Assembly (NCBI RefSeq): GCF_018327645.1
Contig: NZ_BMAY01000001.1
Coordinates: 124,001 to 188,000 of the forward strand
Source of the DNA: Lactobacillus corticis
Lineage (GTDB): Bacteria; Bacillota; Bacilli; Lactobacillales; Lactobacillaceae
Direction of reading: 5' to 3'
DNA: 64,000 bases
Of this stretch, positions 25,690-35,065 are shown in pieces (positions within the stretch are counted from its first letter, which is position 1; each line of letters begins with the position of its first letter). The notes beneath the pieces were generated by a model. That model made no database searches, was not told the origin of the DNA, and worked only from the letters and a program-made list of their open reading frames with translations. Position numbers and translations under genes: made by a program.

Positions 25690-27696
25690 ATGGCTTATTT
25701 GTCACTGAGAGATATCCACAAGTCCTACTACCTGGGAAAAGAAGAGTTTCCCGTTTTAAAGGGCATCAACCTTGACTTCGACCTGGGGGACTTTGTATCA
25801 ATCCTCGGCGAGTCAGGTGGCGGAAAATCAACCTTGATGAATATCATTGGTGGTTTGGACCGCAAGTTTCAAGGCAGCGTAATTGTCGACGGCCAGAAAC
25901 TGGACCACTCAAAAGAAAAGAATATGGATAAATACCGGCGGGACACGGTCGGCTATATTTATCAATCATACAATTTGATCAGCCACCTAACCGTTTTAGA
26001 TAATGTTAAATTGGCTTTGGACATGACCAAGCTAAGCAGCAGCGAGCGGACTCAGCGGGCCAAGGACCTGCTGAAGCGAGTTGGTTTAGCCGACCAAATG
26101 AAGAAATATCCTAACCAATTATCTGGCGGGCAAAAACAACGGGTGGCAATTGCCCGCGCCCTGTCCAGCGACCCCAAAATCATCATTGCCGATGAACCAA
26201 CGGGAGCGTTAGATTCGCAAAACACTGAAGAAGTGCTGAAAATGCTGCAGGATATTGCCAAAGAAGGCCGGCTGGTGATTGCCGTTACCCACTCCCAGCA
26301 CGTTGCCGACGCCGGAACGCGCATTGTCCACCTAGCCGATGGAAAAGTGACCGGTGATGAACGCTTGCGGCCAGCATATCAAGTTGGCAACGAAGAGCGG
26401 CTTGCCTCCAAAGAAATTTCCTTTGGGGCCGTTTTAGGCAATACTTGGAAGCACTTTAAGTACCATTTAGGGCAAAATTCCTTGATTACGGCCGGAATGG
26501 CGATTGGGCTAATTGCCGTCCTTTTATTCACGGCGCTAGGAACCGGGGTCAACGGCTATGTGACCGAACAAATCAATAAAGTCGCTAACCCCACCGCGAT
26601 TGCCATCACGCGCAAGGCCAACACTAATGGTACCGGCGGTTCAGCTCAAGCCAAAGAGGCGGCTAGTCAGCGGGCAGCCATGCTGGCCTTGGCAGGAGCC
26701 AGCAAGTCAACTGAGAAAGATTTCACCAGTCAGCAGGTTAAATCCATAAAAAACATCAAGCACGTCGCTTCAGCTGAACGAGCTTACACTTTCAGCAATG
26801 TTAAGGTCAAGTATCACGGTAAGAGTTCCACGCTTTCAAGCATTAATTCTTGGAATAAAACTTCCAGTGCTAGTGATATTAAAAATGGGCACAAACCTGG
26901 CAAAGGCGAAGTGGTCTTAGACCGGACTTTTGTAAAATCCAACCTGGGCATTAAAAATTACCAATCGCTGATTGGCAAAACGGTTACGCTGTCATATTCG
27001 ACGACTGATAAAAAGGGCCAGCTGGTTACGGTCAAATTTAAGGCCAAGGTTTCTGGAATCTCCTACTCTACCCGCTCAGCTCTAAATGTTATCGATGCTG
27101 ATTTGGTAACTAAGGCAGCCAAAAAGCAAAATGTGGACGTCGTAGCTTCGGCAATTGCGGTGACTACCGATAAATACCAAAACGTAAAGAGCGTCGTTAA
27201 GAAGATCACCAACTTGAAGAACAAAAAAGGCAAGAAGATGTACTCGGCCTTGAGTTCAGAAAGCATGATTTCCCAAATTCAGGTCTACGTCAACTTAATT
27301 TCTACTATCTTGAAAGGCATTGCTGGCATTTCATTAGTCGTTAGTGCCATCATGATTATCGTTACTACTTATATGAGCGTGGCCGAAAGAACCAAGGAAA
27401 TCGGGATTCTTCGCGCATTAGGCGAAAGCAAGCGCGATATTCGCCGCTTATTCATCAGTGAATCACTCGTAGTTGGCGTCATCAGTGCGATTGTCGCAAC
27501 GGGACTTTCCTATGGTCTAGCTGTCTGGATTAATCAAGGCTTATCGCGAATTACGGAATACCAATTCTTGCAAATTCAACCAAATGCCGTCTGCGGCATC
27601 TTCGTGATCTCTTTGGTAATTTCCCTCTTGGCAGCCCTCTTGCCAGCCCGGCATGCTGCCAACTTAAACCCAATCGAGGCCTTGAGCAACGATTAA
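25690..27696 (+). CDS. fused ABC transporter ATPase-permease (MacB/FtsX type)
   Basis: A 668-residue fusion. The N-terminal 230 residues form a MacB/LolD-type ATPase with GESGGGKST, the signature LSGGQKQRVAIARAL and IIADEPTGALD. A linker and a first helix (about 265-285) follow, then a roughly 250-residue extracellular MacB-like domain rich in Lys/Ser, and three C-terminal FtsX helices. Such proteins export peptides or drugs or act in bacteriocin resistance. The ATG at 25690 is preferred, as AGGAG directly abuts an earlier ATG at 25681. It is controlled by the divergent TetR gene. No partner permease is present. Confidence 0.9.
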   Translation: MAYLSLRDIHKSYYLGKEEFPVLKGINLDFDLGDFVSILGESGGGKSTLMNIIGGLDRKFQGSVIVDGQKLDHSKEKNMDKYRRDTVGYIYQSYNLISHLTVLDNVKLALDMTKLSSSERTQRAKDLLKRVGLADQMKKYPNQLSGGQKQRVAIARALSSDPKIIIADEPTGALDSQNTEEVLKMLQDIAKEGRLVIAVTHSQHVADAGTRIVHLADGKVTGDERLRPAYQVGNEERLASKEISFGAVLGNTWKHFKYHLGQNSLITAGMAIGLIAVLLFTALGTGVNGYVTEQINKVANPTAIAITRKANTNGTGGSAQAKEAASQRAAMLALAGASKSTEKDFTSQQVKSIKNIKHVASAERAYTFSNVKVKYHGKSSTLSSINSWNKTSSASDIKNGHKPGKGEVVLDRTFVKSNLGIKNYQSLIGKTVTLSYSTTDKKGQLVTVKFKAKVSGISYSTRSALNVIDADLVTKAAKKQNVDVVASAIAVTTDKYQNVKSVVKKITNLKNKKGKKMYSALSSESMISQIQVYVNLISTILKGIAGISLVVSAIMIIVTTYMSVAERTKEIGILRALGESKRDIRRLFISESLVVGVISAIVATGLSYGLAVWINQGLSRITEYQFLQIQPNAVCGIFVISLVISLLAALLPARHAANLNPIEALSND

Positions 27697-27714
27697 TTTT
27701 CCCTCTCTATAAAA

Positions 27715-27747
27715 AACAAAAACTCCCCGTTTAAAGCGGAGAGTTTT
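27715..27747 (+). terminator. bidirectional terminator (ABC exporter / GntR)
   Basis: AACTCcCCG pairs with CGGAGAGTT around a short loop, with T run on the plus strand. It separates two convergent genes. Confidence 0.75.
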
Positions 27748-28470
27748 TTAGTGCAAATTTACAAAAGTGCTGAAACGCATATAGTCATGATGGACGCGCA
27801 TGTTGGAAATCTCTAAAGGAGTACCATCATCTAAGAAGAAAATCCCTTCCATCACGCCCACTGGTTCGATTGGCTGCAAAGCCAAATATTTTTGATCATC
27901 GGCATTGCTGGATTCGACGGTAATGTTTAAAAAAGATCTGGTAACCGTCAGATTTAATTCAGTTTCCAAGTAGTTATACAAAGACTTGAGCAGGATTTGT
28001 TCATTTAATTCCGGAACCAGCTTGATCGGAATATAGCCGGTTTCGACTAAAAATGGCTGCTGGTCAAGCAAACGCAAACGTTTAAATTCATAAACAAAGT
28101 CGTTTTCACTGATGAACAAATCCTGAGCAATCTCAGGACTAGCCTTAATTACGTGAAATTCCAGCAATTTTATTTTTTGCTTTTTCCCCGGGACCTTAAC
28201 CGAATCGGTTAAACCCAGGTTTGAGCCTTCATAGCGGAACATGCCCTGTTTTCGCAGATAGAGCGGATTAATAAAGGAACCGCTGCCGCGTTTTTTAAAA
28301 ATGATGCCTTCTTGGGCTAGTAGCTCCAAAGCTCGCTTCATTGATGACCGGCTTACCTGGTATTCTTCGGCCAGGCTCCGCTCATCCGGCAAGCGCATAT
28401 TCTTAAAAGCGCCCGTTAAAATCCGTTGTTTCAGATCATGTTTTACATTGCGATAGACAAAATCCGCCAT
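27748..28470 (-). CDS. GntR/HutC family transcriptional regulator
   Basis: A 240-residue regulator: N-terminal winged helix (LPDERSLAEEYQVSRSSMKRALELLAQEG, about 28-58) and C-terminal UTRA ligand domain (YEFKRLRLLDQQPFLVETGYIP and a final LEISNMRVHHDYMRF). ATG 28470 follows AGGAAGAG; a longer in-frame reading would run into the nucleoside hydrolase gene. It lies 10 bases after that gene's stop and likely controls the nucleoside/ribose cluster. The effector may be a ribose or nucleoside phosphate (inference). Confidence 0.92.
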   Translation of the reverse strand: MADFVYRNVKHDLKQRILTGAFKNMRLPDERSLAEEYQVSRSSMKRALELLAQEGIIFKKRGSGSFINPLYLRKQGMFRYEGSNLGLTDSVKVPGKKQKIKLLEFHVIKASPEIAQDLFISENDFVYEFKRLRLLDQQPFLVETGYIPIKLVPELNEQILLKSLYNYLETELNLTVTRSFLNITVESSNADDQKYLALQPIEPVGVMEGIFFLDDGTPLEISNMRVHHDYMRFSTFVNLH

Positions 28471-28480
28471 CTTACTCTTC

Positions 28481-29410
28481 CTAACTAAGTGCGTCGGCTG
28501 CCCTAACCTGAGCAATAAACCAATCGCTAAAGCGCTGACGGTCAATTGCCGTTCCAATCATGGCATTGGCCGGCTGATCAAAAAAGTTGTCAAAATCTAT
28601 TATGCTGGCTCCATAAGCATAACCAGGAGCCGTTTCAATCTTTACCATGGCTGGTTTGAAGGTATACATGTCGCTTTCCAGCAGCATCCCGCAAGCCAAA
28701 GCATCGTAACTTTCAATTCCCTTGCTTGGTAAAATATCGTGAATGTTGGTCATAATGCCATACAGCATCTCGCCAATCGGGCCACTGGCCTTAATTGCGG
28801 CGAGGGATGCTTGATCAAGGTAGGCTTGGTGGCCCAATTCTAGCGGTGCCACTTGCACCTTCAGGTGAGAATCAAAGACGATCTGCGCCGCTTCCGGATC
28901 ACCGGCAACATTATATTCCGCATATGGTCCCCAATTGCCGCGTCCGATGGCTCCGCCCATGATCGTTAGTTGACTGATCTTGGCAAGGTCTTGCGGATAT
29001 TGGCGAAAGTATAAGGCAAAATCTGTAGCTGGTCCAATCTGCATCAATTCAACTGGTTCAGAACTAACTGCCACCACTTCGTGGATCCGTTCAGCTGCTA
29101 AACCGGAAATTAAATTGCTGGAGTCGGCTTCCGGAAAGTCGTAGCCTGCCATCCCGCTTTCTCCATGGACGCTAGAAGCATCAATTGCCGGTCTTAACAA
29201 AGGGCGACTAGCACCAGCTACTACCGGGACTTTTTTATGCAAAAAAGTCAGCAAACGCAAGGTATTGTTTAAAGTTTTCGGCAAACTCACATTGCCCCAA
29301 GTGGGCACCAGTAATTTCACGTCTAATTGCGGATTAAACAAAGCCAGCGTAATTGCTGCAGCATCATCAATTCCCGGATCAGTACTAATTATCAATGGTT
29401 TTGGGTTCAT
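28481..29410 (-). CDS. inosine-uridine preferring nucleoside hydrolase
   Basis: Hydrolyses nucleosides to base and ribose. The 309 residues begin with the family's Ca2+-binding aspartate motif STDPGIDDAAA, and contain VVAGASRPL, the GGAIGRGN loop (about 151-158), EYNVAGDPEAAQIVF and a later YDALACGML with the C-terminal Asp ligand. AGAGGA precedes ATG. Its product ribose feeds RbsK, encoded upstream on the same strand, and purine bases could be salvaged by Hpt. Confidence 0.94.
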   Translation of the reverse strand: MNPKPLIISTDPGIDDAAAITLALFNPQLDVKLLVPTWGNVSLPKTLNNTLRLLTFLHKKVPVVAGASRPLLRPAIDASSVHGESGMAGYDFPEADSSNLISGLAAERIHEVVAVSSEPVELMQIGPATDFALYFRQYPQDLAKISQLTIMGGAIGRGNWGPYAEYNVAGDPEAAQIVFDSHLKVQVAPLELGHQAYLDQASLAAIKASGPIGEMLYGIMTNIHDILPSKGIESYDALACGMLLESDMYTFKPAMVKIETAPGYAYGASIIDFDNFFDQPANAMIGTAIDRQRFSDWFIAQVRAADALS

Positions 29411-29473
29411 TTGGTCCTCTTTCTGATTATTTTTGTTTTTCTACTCAATAATCAATGATACATGGAAATGACG

Positions 29474-29511
29474 AAAAAAGCTCCCGGAAATCAAATTCCA
29501 GGAAACTTTTT
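29474..29511 (-). terminator. terminator after rpiA
   Basis: On the minus strand AAGTTTCCTGGAA pairs with TTTCCgGGAGCTT (some G:T pairs) and is followed by six T. Confidence 0.7.
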
Positions 29512-30201
29512 TTACCGGTGGCGTTGTTCAATCGTCCCATCGCCGCGCGCCACTAGGACTTCATCGCAAATATCAAGGAATAGGCCGTGTTCAACGACTC
29601 CAACAGTGTGGTCCAGGTAGTCAGCCAAGCCGTGCGGAGCAGGAATCGGATCAGCTGCCAGGTCAATAATATAGTTGCCGTAGTGCGTTACATAGCGCTT
29701 TTCACCAGCCATCCGCCATTGCGGTTTTAACCCTTCTTGGGCAAAGCGGCGGAAATTTTGTTCACAAGAAATTGGCAAGACTTCAACCGGCAAAGGAAAA
29801 CCGCTTAAATGGTGAACCATTTTTGATTCATCCACAATCCAGACGTTTTTCTTGGAATTAATGGCAACGTTTTTTTCTAAAGTTAAGGCTCCGCCCCCGC
29901 CTTTAATGCCATCTAACTGGTCATCAACGCGGTCGGCTCCATCAACCGTCAAGTCAGCTTGGTCAATTGCGCTCAAGTCGCTAACGGTAAAGCCCCAGCC
30001 TTCCAATTGTTTTTTGGAACGATTGGACGTGGTCACCAGCGCCTTTAATTTTAAGCCGGCTTCTTTGCGTTTGCCTAAGGCATCGATAAAGAAGGCAACC
30101 GTAGAACCAGTACCTACGCCCAGCACCATGCCATCCTCAACCATGGCTGCGGCTTTTTGGGCGGCTTGTTTTTTTAATAAATCTTGTGCTTGCTTATCCA
30201 T
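29512..30201 (-). CDS. rpiA: ribose-5-phosphate isomerase A
   Basis: Interconverts ribose-5-phosphate and ribulose-5-phosphate; 229 residues, normal length. Motifs: GVGTGSTVAFF, VDGADRVD (catalytic Asp region) and GGGGALTLEK with the active Glu/Lys. ATG 30201 has GGAGGA 6 bases upstream, and that site overlaps the rbsK 3' end; rbsK and rpiA are separated by a single base. Cotranscribed with rbsK to funnel ribose into the pentose phosphate pathway. Confidence 0.96.
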   Translation of the reverse strand: MDKQAQDLLKKQAAQKAAAMVEDGMVLGVGTGSTVAFFIDALGKRKEAGLKLKALVTTSNRSKKQLEGWGFTVSDLSAIDQADLTVDGADRVDDQLDGIKGGGGALTLEKNVAINSKKNVWIVDESKMVHHLSGFPLPVEVLPISCEQNFRRFAQEGLKPQWRMAGEKRYVTHYGNYIIDLAADPIPAPHGLADYLDHTVGVVEHGLFLDICDEVLVARGDGTIEQRHR

Positions 30202-30202
30202 A

Positions 30203-31123
30203 TTATTCCTCCATGGCCTCTTTAACTTCATTAGCAGTTGGGATTGACGGCTGAGCGCCTAAGCGTTGAACAGCCAGCGACGAAGCCCGACTGGCAATCG
30301 TCGCTGCTTCTACCAAGTTGCTCATATCTGACTTTAAGTTGGCTGCCAGATAGCCAATAAAGGTGTCGCCGGCTGCGGTGGTATCGACAGCCTTAACCTT
30401 AAAGGCCGGCACAATCTGGTTAACTTCCTTATTAGACAGGTAACTACCCTTGGCACCATAAGTAATAATGACATTTTCAACCCCGCGGTCGCGAATTTCT
30501 TCCGCACAGGCAGCAAGGGCCGTTTCATTATCAATCGCAATCCCGCTAATGGCAGCTGCTTCGGTTTCATTTGGCGTAATCAGATCAGTTAAATCCAGCA
30601 ATTCCTGGGGCAGCTCGGCTAAAGCCGGCGCAGGATTGAGGATGGTCATTTTACCGGCTGCCTTGGCCATTTTGAAAGCGGCAATCGTGGCCTCAAGCGG
30701 CGTTTCAAATTGGGCAATCACGCAGTCGCAAGCTTCAATTAAATTGCGCGCTGCTTCGATGTCGCTCGTGCTTAAATCATAATTAGCCCCGTGGTCAATC
30801 ACAATATTGTTTTGGCCTGCCTCATTTAAATTAATGTAGGCATGACCCGTATTGGCGTTTGGGGTTGCTTCTAAGTATTCAGTTTTGACGCCGTAGCTGT
30901 TCAGGGCTTTACGCATAAAGTCCCCTTCACTATCGCCACCGACTCGACTAATAAAGTAGGTCTGGCTGCCGGCCTTGGCCGCTGCAATTGCCTGATTGGC
31001 GCCCTTGCCGCCCCCAGCTTGCGTTACTTCAAGCGCGCTAATGGTTTCGCCCGGTTTAGGAAAATCTTTAACATGCAGGGTCGTATCAACATTGCTCGAC
31101 CCGATAACGACAATTTTTTTCAT
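30203..31123 (-). CDS. rbsK: ribokinase
   Basis: Phosphorylates ribose to ribose-5-phosphate. The 306-residue PfkB-family protein shows GGGKGANQA near residue 38 and the C-terminal anion hole DTTAAGDTFIGYL with the catalytic Asp (about 250). NPAPA and TPNETEA lie in the middle as usual. AAAGG precedes ATG. It follows the YfcC transporter gene by about 36 bases in the same transcription unit. Confidence 0.96.
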   Translation of the reverse strand: MKKIVVIGSSNVDTTLHVKDFPKPGETISALEVTQAGGGKGANQAIAAAKAGSQTYFISRVGGDSEGDFMRKALNSYGVKTEYLEATPNANTGHAYINLNEAGQNNIVIDHGANYDLSTSDIEAARNLIEACDCVIAQFETPLEATIAAFKMAKAAGKMTILNPAPALAELPQELLDLTDLITPNETEAAAISGIAIDNETALAACAEEIRDRGVENVIITYGAKGSYLSNKEVNQIVPAFKVKAVDTTAAGDTFIGYLAANLKSDMSNLVEAATIASRASSLAVQRLGAQPSIPTANEVKEAMEE

Positions 31124-31159
31124 CTTTATGCCTTTCTACCGCTCTAGTCTTTAGCTCAA

Positions 31160-32681
31160 TTATAACAAACCAATTGCTAAGAAAATGAGTGCCAAGACGA
31201 ACAAAATGATTAATAACTTCCAAATCCATTTTAGCCAGCGATCAAAACCAATCCCCGCCATGGCTAGGGACATTAGAATTAAACCCGTCGGTGCCAAGAA
31301 ACTGATAAAGCCTTGGCCCCAGTTGTAGGCGTTAATCACATTGGCCCGATCTACGCCAACGACATCTGCCAGTGGCGCCATGATTGGCATTGATAATACC
31401 GCTAGGCCTGATGATGACTGGATAAAGAAGCCGAGGATTATGTAAACGACAAACAAGCACCAGACAAACATCAGTGGACTCATGCCGCTGATTTTGCTGG
31501 CAAAAGCATGCATCAAGGTGTCGCTGGTATTGCTTTCTTCCAGCACAATCGACACTGATCTAGCTAAACCAATGGTCAAGGCCACCCCTAAGAGGTCACA
31601 AGCCCCGGCGACAAAGCTGTCCATAAATTTGGACTCTGATAAACCGCTGATTAGGCCAAAGATGTAGGCACAGCCTAGGAAGACTACGGTAATTTCCGTA
31701 AAGTACCAGCCTTTTTGCTGCACGCCCCAAACCATGATGACAAAGGCAGCCGCAAAGACTAAGAGCGTGAGTTTTTGGCGCCAGGTAAATTTCCGGTCGC
31801 TAGTTAAAGCGTCCATATCCAAAAACTTATCCCGATCGGCTTGATATTGGTCAGCTACCAGTGACTTAGCAGGATCGCGGCGGACTTTTTCGCCGTAGTG
31901 AATGACGTAAATCATTGATACGATCACGATTGCTGCTAAAAAGGCAATCCGTAAGCCCAGCCCCGACGAGAAGTTAATCCCGGCTGCATTTGAGGCGATC
32001 ACAACGCTAAATGGGTTCACCGTGCTGCCCATGGTCCCGAGCGCCGACCCCAGAAAGACGGTCGCAACAACGGTTAGGGTATCGTAGCCGGCTAGCAAAA
32101 AGACGGGGATCAGGATGGGATAAAAGGCCATGGTTTCTTCAGCCAAGCCAAAAGTCGTACCGCCCAAGGCAATTAAGCCCATCACGATCACAATTAAAAG
32201 TGCTTGTTTGCCTTTGATAACCTCTGATAAACGCTGCATCCCGCTGTCTAAAGCCCCATTAGCGTGAATTACGCCGATGCAGCCGCCTAAAATCAAGACA
32301 AAGGCAATAATATCAATTGAATCAGCAATCCCATTGACCTGGGCAGTTAAGAACTGCACCACGACTGTCCAAACAGTTTGATGCTGCTTCTTAATTTGCT
32401 GATAGGTGTTAGGAATTGCGACCGGCTTATAAACCGTACCGTCAATTAATTTTTTAGCATCCATCTTAATATGGTAACGATTCAAGGTCTTTTGCGTGGC
32501 CGGTGCATGCGTTTTTTTTGCCACTTGGCTGGGTAATCAAAAAAGTTTCGCTGCTGTGGTCGTACTGCAAGGTCGCATACTTGCCTGACGGGATCGCCAG
32601 AGTTAACAATTCCACGGCAAATAGCACGATGATAATCACCGTGTAGGCCGTTGGGAACTTAAAGTGCTTTTTCTTAGCCAT
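31160..32681 (-). pseudogene. YfcC family transporter, frameshifted in an A8 tract
   Basis: Two reading frames together encode a normal-length (about 506 residues) YfcC/ArcD-like membrane transporter. The first (ATG 32681, AGGGAG upstream) gives MAKKKHFKFP, the first helix and LTLAIPSGKYATL, then enters the wrong frame after ITQPSGKK. The second resumes with THAPATQKTLN and carries all the remaining helices (VLILGGCIGVI, FIQSSSGLAVLSMPI and others). The switch maps to eight consecutive A on the coding strand (32512-32519); seven A would restore a single frame. A GTG at 32524 could restart translation but without helix 1. It heads the rbsK-rpiA unit. Substrate unknown (basic amino acid or dicarboxylate transporters are relatives). 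Confidence 0.85.
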
Positions 32682-32736
32682 TTTTTCTCCCTATTCACAT
32701 CTATACTTCTTAACTTATTACTTATACACTTATTAG

Positions 32737-32750
32737 TATAAACGCTTTCA
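32737..32750 (-). promoter_or_regulatory. cre-like site at YfcC-rbsK-rpiA promoter
   Basis: The minus strand reads TGAAAGCGTTTATA, close to the CcpA consensus. It overlaps a TATACT -10 hexamer (32735-32740) about 55 bases upstream of the YfcC start. This suggests carbon catabolite repression of the ribose genes. Confidence 0.6.
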
Positions 32751-32787
32751 GGAAAAAATAATACCACCGCTCAAAGCGATGGTATTG
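32751..32787 (-). terminator. terminator of amino-acid ABC operon
   Basis: On the minus strand AATACCaTCGC pairs with GCGgTGGTATT around TTTGA and is followed by ATTTTTTC. Confidence 0.8.
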
Positions 32788-32794
32788 TTCTTCA

Positions 32795-33469
32795 TTAATA
32801 TTTGCTGCTTAGGTGCTTTTCCAGCAAATGAAGCAGCCAAGCCAATAATTGCGTAATAATAAAGTAGATAATCGCTGCTACAACGAGCGGCGGAATGTAA
32901 TCATACAGCGTGCCGCCGACGCCTAAGGCTTCAGCCGTGACTTCGTTGACTCCAATATAGAAGAGCACCGAAGATTCCTTAATCAAGGTAATAAATTCGT
33001 TGCCCAAGGCGGGAATCGTATTGTGCAGCATTTGCGGCAAGACCACGGAATAAAAGGTGTCTCGCCTTGATAGACCTAGTGACAAACCAGCTTCGGTCTG
33101 TCCCTTCGGAATTGAAATAATCCCTGAACGAAAAATTTCGCTCACATAAGCCCCCGAGTTAAGCCCTAAGGCCAAAGCCCCCGGAATAATCCGATCTAAG
33201 CCGGTGCCCATCACCTGGCTTTGCGGCAGGGGCAAAGCGGTCGCTAAGACATAATAAAGCAGCATAACTTGAATCATCGACGGCGTTCCCCGCATGATCG
33301 CAATATAAGCTGTCGCAATGCCACGCAGAATTTTATTCTGGGATTGCCGCATCATGGTTAACAACAGCCCCAACAAGAAGCCCGTAATGACCCCGATCAC
33401 TGATACCAGCAAGGTGGTAACGGTGCCTTGCAGAAAGAGCGTCCAATATTTACCTAAAAAACTAAACAT
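32795..33469 (-). CDS. polar amino acid ABC transporter permease
   Basis: A 224-residue HisM/GlnP-type permease with five predicted helices. The N-terminal GTVTTLLVSVIGVITG, the RGTPSMIQVMLLYY segment and the EAA loop (GQTEAGLSLGLSRRDTFYSVVLPQ) are all present. It would form a homodimer in the membrane. Last gene of the binding protein-ATPase-permease operon; it starts 16 bases after the ATPase stop, and a terminator follows. Confidence 0.93.
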   Translation of the reverse strand: MFSFLGKYWTLFLQGTVTTLLVSVIGVITGFLLGLLLTMMRQSQNKILRGIATAYIAIMRGTPSMIQVMLLYYVLATALPLPQSQVMGTGLDRIIPGALALGLNSGAYVSEIFRSGIISIPKGQTEAGLSLGLSRRDTFYSVVLPQMLHNTIPALGNEFITLIKESSVLFYIGVNEVTAEALGVGGTLYDYIPPLVVAAIIYFIITQLLAWLLHLLEKHLSSKY

Positions 33470-33485
33470 TTCGCAAGCCCCTTTC

Positions 33486-34229
33486 CTACAAGTTCAAAAC
33501 CTTATCCAAAAAGTCTTGCGCCCGTTCAGTTTGCGGCTTTTGGAAGAAGGAAGCGGGACTGCCCTTTTCCAAAATCTGCTGATCGGCCATAAACCAGATC
33601 TCATCCGAGACATTCTTGGCAAAACTCATTTCATGCGTAACGACGACCATGGTCATCCCTTGCTCAGCCAGCTCTTGCATAATTTTTAAGATATCGCCTA
33701 CCATTTCCGGGTCAAGGGCACTGGTCGGTTCGTCAAATAAGATCACTTCAGGATCCATGGCTAGCGACCGGGCAATTGCCACCCGTTGCTGCTGTCCGCC
33801 AGAAAGGCTGGACGGATAACTATCAGCCTTATCAGCTAGCCCAACCTGCTTTAATAAAGCTAGGGCCTTGTCTTTAGCGGCAGCTTCATCAAGCCCCTTG
33901 ACCTTCTTTAAGGCTAGGCAAATATTATCGCTAACACTCATGTTGGCAAAGAGATTAAAGTTTTGGAACACCATGCCTACATGTTCCCGCAGACTTTGCA
34001 ATTCCTTGTCTTTCATCTGTGTAACTTCTTGGTCATGGTAAAAAATCTTGCCGCTAGTTGGCGTCTCCAGCATGTTCAAACAACGCAAGAAAGTCGACTT
34101 GCCGGCGCCAGAGGGACCGATAATGGAAATTACCTGTCCCGGCATTACCTGGGCATTTACCTGGTCCCAAACCAGGGTGTCGCCGTACTTTTTGCTTAAA
34201 TTTTCAACTTTTAAGACTGGTTCAGTCAT
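33486..34229 (-). CDS. polar amino acid ABC transporter ATP-binding protein
   Basis: A 247-residue GlnQ/HisP-type ATPase: Walker A GPSGAGKST (about 39-47), signature LSGGQQQRVAIARSLA, Walker B VILFDEPTSALDPE and the switch His in VVTHEMSFA. It energises the permease at 32795 and starts 17 bases after the binding protein stop, with an AGGAG-type site in between. Confidence 0.95.
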   Translation of the reverse strand: MTEPVLKVENLSKKYGDTLVWDQVNAQVMPGQVISIIGPSGAGKSTFLRCLNMLETPTSGKIFYHDQEVTQMKDKELQSLREHVGMVFQNFNLFANMSVSDNICLALKKVKGLDEAAAKDKALALLKQVGLADKADSYPSSLSGGQQQRVAIARSLAMDPEVILFDEPTSALDPEMVGDILKIMQELAEQGMTMVVVTHEMSFAKNVSDEIWFMADQQILEKGSPASFFQKPQTERAQDFLDKVLNL

Positions 34230-34246
34230 TTTATGCTCCTCCAGTC

Positions 34247-35065
34247 TTAGTTACCGCTTGAAACTTGCAGGTTAACAGCTTTTTCGAACATCTTGTCCAA
34301 ATTGCCGTTCTGTTTCTCCTCAGTGATTACTTGGTTAACCACTTTCATCAGCTTCTTGTCGCCTTTCCGCAAGAGGGCTGAGTAAGCTGATGACTTAGGC
34401 GTAGTCAGCTTAATCTTGCTGATAGCATACTTGTTCGGGTACTTCTTGACAAAGCCTTGAGCCATATCTTCACTCAAAACTACGCCCTTCAAAGTTCCGA
34501 CTTGCAGCTCATTCATCAAAGTGTCGTTAGAACTTTCAGTTACCTTGGTAACGCCTTTGAGCTGCTTGGTCATGATCGTCTCTTGCAGGGATGACTGCTG
34601 AGCACCGACTTGTTGGCCCTTGAGCGAAGCTACAGTGTTGTACTTGTTCGCATTCTTTTTAGCGACAACGACCACGTTGCCTACATTATAGTAGGACTTA
34701 GAAAAAGCTACCGCTTTGGCTCTTTGCTTGGTGTAACTCATCCCCGACAAAACAATGTCAACCTTGTTGCTCTTTAATTCGCTAATCAAAGATGGAAAAG
34801 CAATATTTTCCACTTTCAGCTTAACGCCGAGTTTCTTAGCAATCTTTTCCCCTAGAAAAATGTCTAGGCCAGTGTATTGCTTCTTACCGTTCTTGACGAT
34901 GGGGAACTCCATCGGGGCAAAGTCAGCTGAAGTCCCCATAACCAGGGTCTTCTTCTCCTTAACTGCTTTCACGCTATTATCTGTATTGTTGCTGCAAGCA
35001 GTTAAACTAACGCCTAAAGTTAAAACGGCAATGATTGACAAAACGATCTTCTTATTCAGTTTCAT
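34247..35065 (-). CDS. amino acid ABC transporter substrate-binding lipoprotein
   Basis: A 272-residue lipoprotein with a lysine-rich signal peptide and lipobox LTACS (Cys24), so it is anchored on the outer membrane face. The SBP_bac_3 fold is seen in VMGTSADFAPMEFP near 42, GLDIFLGEKIAKKLG, and SELKSNKVDIVLSGMSYTKQRAKAVAFSKSYY. Basic or polar amino acids are likely cargo, but the sequence alone does not decide. Its ribosome site GGAGG (35076-35080) can be masked by pairing with an upstream leader ORF (35104-35145). Confidence 0.93.
   Translation of the reverse strand: MKLNKKIVLSIIAVLTLGVSLTACSNNTDNSVKAVKEKKTLVMGTSADFAPMEFPIVKNGKKQYTGLDIFLGEKIAKKLGVKLKVENIAFPSLISELKSNKVDIVLSGMSYTKQRAKAVAFSKSYYNVGNVVVVAKKNANKYNTVASLKGQQVGAQQSSLQETIMTKQLKGVTKVTESSNDTLMNELQVGTLKGVVLSEDMAQGFVKKYPNKYAISKIKLTTPKSSAYSALLRKGDKKLMKVVNQVITEEKQNGNLDKMFEKAVNLQVSSGN

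Noticed and set aside
27748-28557. GntR regulator starting at 28557
   Set aside because: The extension overlaps the nucleoside hydrolase gene and has no similarity to GntR N-termini; ATG 28470 has AGGAAGAG upstream.
32466-32681. Independent 71-residue membrane protein gene
   Set aside because: Its sequence is the N-terminus of the YfcC family and continues in the next frame after the A8 tract.
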